Shown here: positions 59,091 to 64,000 of the stretch, piece by piece
Layout of the letters: each line of letters begins with the position of its first letter
Numbering within the stretch: the first letter of the stretch is position 1
Assembly (NCBI GenBank): GCA_900539695.1
Contig: UQDG01000004.1
Span: 1-64,000, forward strand
Origin: an uncultured Oscillospiraceae bacterium
GTDB taxonomy: Bacteria > Bacillota > Clostridia > Oscillospirales > Ruminococcaceae
Length of the DNA stretch: 64,000 nucleotides
Reading direction: 5' to 3'
Notes under the pieces: model-generated
Database searches by the model: none
Seen by the model: only the letters and a program-made list of their open reading frames with translations
What the model was told of the DNA's origin: nothing
Translations under genes and position numbers: made by a program

Positions 59091-60909
59091 GGACGGCACC
59101 TCCTTCTGCGTTAGTCACGGGCTGGGCGGCAGTCTCACCCGCCTCGGTCTCGTCCTCAAGGCGCTGCAGGTCCACCATGCGGCGGTACTCGGCGCAGGTG
59201 GCATACAGCTCATCATGGGGGCCGACGGCCTCTACCCTGCCGTCATCGAGGAACACGATCTTGTCCAGTCCCTCCACGGTGGAGATGCGGTGGGCGATGA
59301 GCAGCGTGGTCCTGCCCGCGCGGGTGGATTTGAGGTTGTCGAGGATGATCTTCTCGGTGCGGGTATCGACGGCGGAGACCGAGTCGTCGAGAATCAGAAT
59401 GGGCGCGTCTTTCAGCAGGGCGCGGGCGATGGAGATGCGCTGCTTCTGGCCGCCGGAGACGGTCACGCCGCGCTCGCCCAGCACGGTCTCGTAGCCGTCC
59501 TTGAAGTCAACGATGTTGTCCCGCACATCCGCCAGGGCGGCGGCGCGGTCAATGTCTTCCTGCGCAGCATCGTCCACGCCAAAACCAATGTTGTGGGCGA
59601 TGGTGTCGGAGAACAGGAAGTTATCCTGCGGCACGTAGGCGCAGGCGTTGCGCACCGAATGGATGGACAGGCTGTTCACGTCCTGACCGTCCACAAACAG
59701 GGTGCCGTCGGCCACGTTGTAGGTGCGCAGCAGCAGGTCTACCAGCGCGGTCTTGCCGGCACCGGTCTTGCCTACGATGCCCACGCTCTCGCCGGGGGTG
59801 ACGGTGAAGCTGATGTCCTGCAGCACATCATACTCGCCATCCGGGTAGCGGAAGGTCAGGTGGCGGAACTCGATGCCGCCTTTGGGGGCGGTCAGTTCGT
59901 GCACATCGACCCGGTCGGTCACGTCGATGGGGGCGTCCAGCAGCTCGGTGACGCGGTTGAGGGACGCCTTGCCGCGGGAGGTCTTTTCGATCAGCATCGA
60001 GATGGCCATGATGGGCCAGACGATGGCCTCAAAGTAGCCGATGTACTCCACCAGCTGGCCTGCGTTGAACTGCCCGCGGTAGACCAGCCAGCCGCCATAG
60101 CCCAAAATGACGCAGATGATCGACTCAACAAACAGCGTGACCAGCACTTCCAGCAGGGTGGCAATTTTGGTATAGGTGACGTTGATTTCCTCATTCTCGC
60201 GGTTTAATTTACGAAAAGCCGTCAATTCCTTGTACTCTTTGACGAAGGCCTTGATGACCGCGATGCCGGAGAAATTCTCCTGCGCGAAGTCAGACAGGTC
60301 GGAAAAAGCCTGCTGGCGTTCCTCCCACCGTTTGGTCATGGTGGTGCCCATGATGGTGCCGATGACGAACATGATGCCCGCAGGGATCAGTGCCAGCAGC
60401 GTGAGCTTGTAGTCCATACGCCACATTTTAAACAGTGCCAGCAGTCCCAGCACCGAGGCGTCGAAGAACATCAAGATGCCGTCACCGAAACACTCCTGAA
60501 TGGTGTCCAGGTCGTTGGTGTAGAGGCTCATCAGGTTGCCGACCTTGTTGACCTGGTAGTATTGCTGGGACAGCTGGCGGCTGTGGTCAAACATCCGCTC
60601 CCGCAGATCGGCAGTGACCAGCACCGCCGAGCCAAAGAAACAGACGCGCCACAAAAACCGCCCGACGACCATCAGCAGCACGATCCAGATCATGGGCAGG
60701 CAGATATGCTGGAACAGCACCTCTTTGGTAAAGGCGAGGGTCTGTCCGTCGATGACGACCTCTCCCAGATTAACGCCGTTGATGACCAGGCGGTACAGCT
60801 CGGGGATCATAAGCTGGATATAATCGACCGTCAGCAGCGCCAGCAGGCCCAAAAGCAGCACGGGTGCACTGCGCAGATAATACCGGTTGATATACTTGCC
60901 GAAGATCAT
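59083..60909 (-). CDS. ABC exporter half-transporter (first of a pair)
   Basis: The 608 residues hold six membrane helices (about 15-310) and a nucleotide-binding domain (Walker A GKTGAGKTALVDLL, signature VSGGQKQRIS, Walker B LILDDSVSAVDTRTE). Walker B ends in Asp-Ser rather than the catalytic Asp-Glu, marking this as the degenerate site partner of a heterodimer, while the second half-transporter carries a normal DE. GGAGGGG precedes the ATG. It is driven by the promoter at 60968-60996. Confidence 0.93.
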   Translation of the reverse strand: MIFGKYINRYYLRSAPVLLLGLLALLTVDYIQLMIPELYRLVINGVNLGEVVIDGQTLAFTKEVLFQHICLPMIWIVLLMVVGRFLWRVCFFGSAVLVTADLRERMFDHSRQLSQQYYQVNKVGNLMSLYTNDLDTIQECFGDGILMFFDASVLGLLALFKMWRMDYKLTLLALIPAGIMFVIGTIMGTTMTKRWEERQQAFSDLSDFAQENFSGIAVIKAFVKEYKELTAFRKLNRENEEINVTYTKIATLLEVLVTLFVESIICVILGYGGWLVYRGQFNAGQLVEYIGYFEAIVWPIMAISMLIEKTSRGKASLNRVTELLDAPIDVTDRVDVHELTAPKGGIEFRHLTFRYPDGEYDVLQDISFTVTPGESVGIVGKTGAGKTALVDLLLRTYNVADGTLFVDGQDVNSLSIHSVRNACAYVPQDNFLFSDTIAHNIGFGVDDAAQEDIDRAAALADVRDNIVDFKDGYETVLGERGVTVSGGQKQRISIARALLKDAPILILDDSVSAVDTRTEKIILDNLKSTRAGRTTLLIAHRISTVEGLDKIVFLDDGRVEAVGPHDELYATCAEYRRMVDLQRLEDETEAGETAAQPVTNAEGGAVHD

Positions 60910-60967
60910 GGCTTCCCCTCCTTTTCGCTTTTCTTATTCACAGTATGGCAAAACAGCCGTATCTTTC

Positions 60968-60996
60968 AGTATATCGGATTATCGCCATAAAGTCAA
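60968..60996 (-). promoter_or_regulatory. Promoter of the ABC exporter operon
   Basis: On the minus strand TTGACT (60996-60991), a 17-base spacer and TATACT (60973-60968), about 55 bases before the first half-transporter start codon. Confidence 0.8.
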
Positions 60997-61084
60997 CGAA
61001 ACGGCGGGAAAAATGCCGCAAACGGATGTGACATCCCTCCACAAAATACAGCATACCACTTAAAGGCAGGTTTAAATCAAGGGG

Positions 61085-61387
61085 CGACGCCCCGCATCCG
61101 CAAAACAAAAACCCACCCCCAGCCGCGCCAGCATGACCGGCGGTGCGATTTGCAGCAGAATGGGGCTGCTTTTTTCTTCGCCAAAGAACACGCAGACCTT
61201 TTCCCTGCCTTGACGGCGGGTGAGGCCTCTGTCAGAAGCCCCTCCTGGCAGAGGGCGGCCACGATATTGTTCATTGTCTGGCGGGGCAGCAGGTCCTGGC
61301 CCAGCGGGAGTACACCCTGCGGCATTTGATAATGGCATGGTTGACGCTGTTGTGCAGCCGTTGAGTTTGGGTTTTCTGGTTTGACAT
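61085..61387 (-). pseudogene. Decayed MarR-type regulator
   Basis: From the ATG at 61387 (GGAGGG ribosome site) the frame reads QRLHNSVNHAIIKCRRVYSRWA and stops soon after. A second frame continues with LLPRQTMNNIVAALCQEGLL, the recognition-helix region of MarR proteins. The segment between these parts, normally about 25 residues, is missing and the frames differ, so a deletion with frameshift destroyed the gene. An intact palindrome lies just upstream. Confidence 0.6.
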
Positions 61388-61393
61388 AAAAAA

Positions 61394-61437
61394 TCCCTCC
61401 GCCTTATAATCCAATTTGGGATTATAAGGCGGAGGGA
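61394..61437. promoter_or_regulatory. Perfect 19-bp-arm palindrome upstream of the decayed MarR gene
   Basis: TCCCTCCGCCTTATAATCC (61394-61412) and its exact complement (61419-61437) surround AATTTG. The symmetric inner part TATAATCC..GGATTATA suits a dimeric repressor and includes a possible -10 box on both strands. It is likely the former operator; the ribosome site GGAGGGA is part of the left arm. Confidence 0.65.
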
Positions 61438-61455
61438 CGCTTTGTCAGGAGTTAA

Positions 61456-61627
61456 GACAATATCGCATAATTCTAAGTGCCGATACGGCGAGCGAGGCAC
61501 GGCAGATGCTAAGCCAAAAGCGCAGATAATACTTTGTGTATTATCGAGCATTTTGGCAACGCAGTTGCCGTGCCGCAGCCGCCGGAGCGGTGCTTAAGCC
61601 GTAAGGCGGGAATTGTGCGGTGTTGCC
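61456..61627. mobile_element. 172-bp MITE, copy 2 (inverted)
   Basis: It is the reverse-complement relative of the element at 41795-41966, with exactly the same length. Ends are GACAATATCGCATAATTC and (complement) GGCAACACCGCACAATTC. TTAA flanks both sides (61452-61455 and 61628-61631) as a 4-bp target duplication. The interior, including ACGGCGAGCGAGGC and CAAAAGCGCAGATAATAC, is strongly conserved with copy 1. No coding capacity. Confidence 0.88.
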
Positions 61628-61633
61628 TTAAGT

Positions 61634-62743
61634 TTACGCACCTGTTTTCTCGTAAATGCAGTGGGTGCCCTGGTGCTGCTGCAGACCGCCCAGGCACTTT
61701 TTATTGCAGCGCACACAGCGGTGGATAGCCTGCACCTGCCCGGCAGCAGCCTTGCTGGGCCAAGCAGGGTCGGCCAGCAGTTGGCGGCTCATGGCGGCGC
61801 AGGTGATGCGGCCGCTGGCCAGCTGGGCTTCCACAAAATCAGGGTTGGTCAGGCCGCCCACGCCGGTGATAGGTTTGTCGGTATATTGGCGTACCTCATC
61901 GCAGAACTTCAGGAAGCACCCCTCCCCCTTAAAATAGGGATGATTGGCGGGCGGGATAGTATCCTCCAAGCTGGAATGGTTGGCCAGGGTAACATGGAAG
62001 CTGGTCACACCGGCCTCCACCAGCAGCGGTACAAAGATACCCAGTTCGCTTTCCAGTACACCGGCATTGCCGTAGTGGGGGTCCTCCTGCCGGACAGCCA
62101 GTTTGTAGTCGATGGGCAGCTCCGGCAAACGGCTGCGCACGGCGCGCACAGCTTCAACGGCAAAGCGGGCGCGGTTTTCGGCGCTGCCGCCGTAGGCATC
62201 GGTGCGGTGGTTGAACACGCTGGAGCTGAAACTGCCGCACATGCGGTCGCCGTGGATCTGCACCATGTCGAACCCGGCTTTTACCGCCAGCTCGGCGGCC
62301 TCGCCGAAGCCGTGGATGATCTTATCGATCTTGCGCTGCGGCAGATTGGTGATATAAGGGGCCACTTCCTCGTTGAGCAGGGTGCGCAGCTGCTGCATCG
62401 TGATTTTCTTCGTCAGAACGCCCGGCACATATTTGAGCATGGCTGCCATGTTGGAGTCTGACTGGTGCAGCTGGGCGCAGAGCTTGCAGCCGCAGCTATG
62501 GACGATCTCCGCCAGGCTCTGGTACCAGGCAAAGCCCTTTTTGTCAAACAGAGACTTTTCAAACCGGCTTTTGCCCACCGGCACATCCCCCACAATGATC
62601 ATGGCGCAGCCGCCTGCTGCAATGGCGCGGATCTTGGCAAAGTATTCTTCGTCCGACAGGCCGAAGGTGGTGGGGGCAAAGATAATGCGGTTTTTCAGTT
62701 CCAGGCCACCGTAGTTCACGGGGCTAAAAATAGTTTCATACAT
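61634..62743 (-). CDS. Old-yellow-enzyme-like NADH:flavin oxidoreductase
   Basis: The 369 residues form an FMN-binding TIM barrel (FSPVNYGGLELKNRIIFAPT; CAQLHQSDSN; GFDMVQIHGDRMCGSFSSS; FNHRTDAYGGSAENRARF; GVGGLTNPDF). It ends with a short Cys cluster (CVRCNKKCLGG) like that of 2,4-dienoyl-CoA reductase-type enzymes that bind a 4Fe-4S cluster, but the second Rossmann half of that family is absent. It probably reduces activated C=C bonds. It overlaps the MarR regulator upstream by eight bases and is co-transcribed with it. Confidence 0.88.
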   Translation of the reverse strand: MYETIFSPVNYGGLELKNRIIFAPTTFGLSDEEYFAKIRAIAAGGCAMIIVGDVPVGKSRFEKSLFDKKGFAWYQSLAEIVHSCGCKLCAQLHQSDSNMAAMLKYVPGVLTKKITMQQLRTLLNEEVAPYITNLPQRKIDKIIHGFGEAAELAVKAGFDMVQIHGDRMCGSFSSSVFNHRTDAYGGSAENRARFAVEAVRAVRSRLPELPIDYKLAVRQEDPHYGNAGVLESELGIFVPLLVEAGVTSFHVTLANHSSLEDTIPPANHPYFKGEGCFLKFCDEVRQYTDKPITGVGGLTNPDFVEAQLASGRITCAAMSRQLLADPAWPSKAAAGQVQAIHRCVRCNKKCLGGLQQHQGTHCIYEKTGA

Positions 62744-63152
62744 GTTCGGGCATCCCTTCTGCTGCTTTTTGTAAAAGGGCCAGCAGCTGGTCTTTTTCGG
62801 TATCGTTCAGGTTGGCCAGGCGGGTATCATTCCAGGTGAAAAATACTTGGTGGCTGATAACGAAAGCCTGCTGTCCCCTATCGGTCAGGGTCAGGGCATA
62901 GCTGCGGCCATGTTTTTCCCTGGAGAGAAAGCCATCCTCGGCCAGTTTGTTCAGGCTGCGCTGGCTGTAGCCCCAGTCCAGGTGCAGGGCCTTAGTAAGC
63001 TCTGACGGTGAACAGCCCGGGTGCTTGCCTACGTAAATAACGAAGAACAGCAGCCCAAAGTTGAGCCCTACGGCTTGCAGCTGCTCGCCGGTAAACGCGG
63101 CAAAACTGCGGTAAAAAATGGTGGAGTAATAGGATAAAGTTTTGTGATACAT
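62736..63152 (-). CDS. MarR-family transcriptional regulator
   Basis: The 138 residues from MYHKTLSYY form a MarR winged helix (GCSPSELTKALHLDWGYSQR recognition region; LAEDGFLSREKHGRSYALTL wing). GGAGG precedes the ATG at 63152; the frame opens further upstream through the operator, which argues against the longer start. It probably represses itself and the flavin oxidoreductase through the double palindrome at 63168-63212, with a small aromatic or electrophilic inducer. Confidence 0.9.
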   Translation of the reverse strand: MYHKTLSYYSTIFYRSFAAFTGEQLQAVGLNFGLLFFVIYVGKHPGCSPSELTKALHLDWGYSQRSLNKLAEDGFLSREKHGRSYALTLTDRGQQAFVISHQVFFTWNDTRLANLNDTEKDQLLALLQKAAEGMPEHV

Positions 63153-63167
63153 GGGAACAACCTCCGC

Positions 63168-63212
63168 ACTTGACTTTATCAAGTATATACCAGTGACTTG
63201 ATAAAGTCAAGT
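63168..63212 (-). promoter_or_regulatory. Double MarR operator embedded in the promoter
   Basis: Two palindromic 17-mers, ACTTGACTTTATCAAGT (63168-63184) and ACTTGATAAAGTCAAGT (63196-63212), are exact reverse complements of each other. The minus-strand promoter TTGACT (63210-63205), 17-base spacer, TATACT (63187-63182) has its -35 inside one and its -10 touching the other, so bound repressor would block polymerase. Confidence 0.9.
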
Positions 63213-63236
63213 GGATGGCGCAAATTTTAACAATTC

Positions 63237-63266
63237 TTGCCAAACTGTGCCGTACCTTTGTATAAT
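63237..63266 (+). promoter_or_regulatory. Promoter of panE
   Basis: TTGCCA (63237-63242), an 18-base spacer and a perfect TATAAT (63261-63266), about 35 bases before the start codon. Confidence 0.82.
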
Positions 63267-63304
63267 AGAAACAATAGAAAAACCACAACAAAGGAGCAAC
63301 GTAA

Positions 63305-64000
63305 ATGAAAATTGCAGTCATTGGTCCCGGCGCGATGGGGCTGCTGTTCGGCAGCTACCTGTCCCAACACCATGATGTTACCCTGGTGGGCACCAACCCC
63401 GCCAAAATGCAGTCCATTACCGAAAATGGCGTTACCATCCGCGAGATGGACGGCAGCGAGCGCATCTACCGCCCCCATGCTACCGCCGACACCACCGACC
63501 TCTCCCCTGTCGACCTGGTCATCGTGCAGGTCAAGGCCAGCGCCTCCGAGGCCGCGCTGACCAAAAACAAGGCCCTCATCGGTCCCGACACCATCCTGAT
63601 GACCCTGCAAAACGGTATGGGCCACGAAACCTTGCTGAGCCGTTTCGCCGCCCGTGAGCAGATCGTCATCGGCACCACCCAGCAGGGCAGTTATAAGTTG
63701 GGCGAGACCACCGTCTGTCACAGCGGCCTGGGCAAAACGTTTTTGGGCACCGTCACCGGCGACAGCAGCCGCTTTGCTCCACTGGCCGAGATGTTCGCGG
63801 GCTGCGGCTTCCCCTGCGAAGTCTGCAGCCAGGTGCAGGGCATGATCTGGGATAAGCTGATGATCAACGCATCCTCCAGCGTGCTGTCCGGCATTTTGCA
63901 GGTGGCCCAGGGCTACGTCGAGCAGGACTCCCACGCCTGGACGCTGGCCGAGAAGCTCATCCGTGAGCTGTGCGCCGCCGCCACCGCTGACGGTTACTCT
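63305..64000 (+). CDS. panE: 2-dehydropantoate 2-reductase (partial, runs off the window)
   Basis: An open frame from ATG at 63305 (AAAGGAGCAACGTAA ahead) continues to the end of the window without a stop, giving 232 residues. It starts MKIAVIGPGAMGLLFGSYLS (NADPH-binding GxGxxG) and contains VIVQVKASASEAAL, MTLQNGMGHE and the catalytic Lys region MIWDKLMINASSSVLSG of the ApbA/PanE family. It reduces ketopantoate to pantoate for coenzyme A synthesis, though relatives act on other 2-oxo acids. About 70-80 C-terminal residues are missing. Confidence 0.9.
   Translation, partial: MKIAVIGPGAMGLLFGSYLSQHHDVTLVGTNPAKMQSITENGVTIREMDGSERIYRPHATADTTDLSPVDLVIVQVKASASEAALTKNKALIGPDTILMTLQNGMGHETLLSRFAAREQIVIGTTQQGSYKLGETTVCHSGLGKTFLGTVTGDSSRFAPLAEMFAGCGFPCEVCSQVQGMIWDKLMINASSSVLSGILQVAQGYVEQDSHAWTLAEKLIRELCAAATADGYS

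Noticed and set aside
61072..61551. A 159-codon minus-strand frame across the MITE copy
   Set aside because: The frame reads through the non-coding MITE and the palindrome into the decayed MarR gene and has no conserved domain; the same frame portion recurs in the other MITE copy only because the DNA is repeated.

Overview
The window looks like chromosomal DNA from a spore-lineage clostridium of the Oscillospiraceae (Faecalibacterium/Gemmiger/Subdoligranulum-like). The basis is the 16S rRNA 5' end at 1-54 (minus), the presence of spo0A and spoIVB, GC-rich codon use, AGGAGG-type ribosome sites and Firmicutes-type promoters. The genus is an inference. Most housekeeping genes (16S, spo0A, spoIVB, fumarase/malic enzyme, purA, leu, guaB) read on the minus strand, so replication probably runs right to left here.

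1-7.3 kb: the 16S promoter region, a cupin gene, an integrase remnant and spo0A. Next comes a 1.4-kb array of about 22 copies of a 20-bp repeat (consensus TTGTTATYSRCRSCACAWTT, some copies exact DnaA boxes). It ends in four copies phased at exactly 23 bp, an AT-rich stretch, a strong promoter and a 634-residue Rep_3-type replication initiator. This plasmid-type replicon lies between spo0A and spoIVB, which are normally adjacent in Firmicutes. It is the most unusual feature of the window.

7.4-12.1 kb: accessory DNA. A three-gene cassette (DUF4236, DUF4177, zeta-like ATPase) is flanked by direct repeats. An Abi_2 abortive-infection gene and a frameshifted tyrosine integrase lie beside tRNA-Leu.

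12.1-24.6 kb: a minus-strand operon (CDF metal exporter, malic enzyme, fumarase alpha and beta, class D-like sortase), purA, a DUF896 protein, a TraX-family protein, a lipoprotein PPIase, an SdpR/SdpI pair with its operator, a tiny self-contained transcription unit, a CarD-like regulator and peptidase T.

24.7-36.7 kb: a surface-glycan cluster. CapE, CapF and CapG make UDP-L-FucNAc. They are followed by two glycosyltransferases, a DUF2304 protein, an MBOAT/SGNH O-acylation pair, a PglD-like acetyltransferase, an acyltransferase-3 protein and a PadR/membrane-protein pair.

36.7-46.5 kb: leuACDB behind a T-box leader, a 172-bp MITE, an O-antigen ligase/polymerase-like membrane protein, guaB, and a second PadR-controlled membrane/adhesin-like protein.

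46.6-55.3 kb: AT-richer, apparently acquired DNA. It holds a GH36-type alpha-galactosidase with a divergent AraC regulator, a truncated sugar O-acetyltransferase joined to a VirB4 remnant of a conjugative element, an unknown membrane protein, a cytosine-methylase stub, a small HTH protein, a two-component system and a secreted acidic protein. It ends at tRNA-Arg, beside which is a 42-bp duplicated tRNA half.

55.4-64 kb: an Fe-S aldo/keto reductase, a GNAT acetyltransferase, a heterodimeric ABC exporter, a decayed MarR gene with an intact palindrome, a second copy of the 172-bp MITE, an old-yellow-enzyme reductase with its MarR regulator and double operator, and panE running off the end. Two families of dispersed inverted-repeat elements (about 180 bp and 172 bp) punctuate the intergenic spaces.
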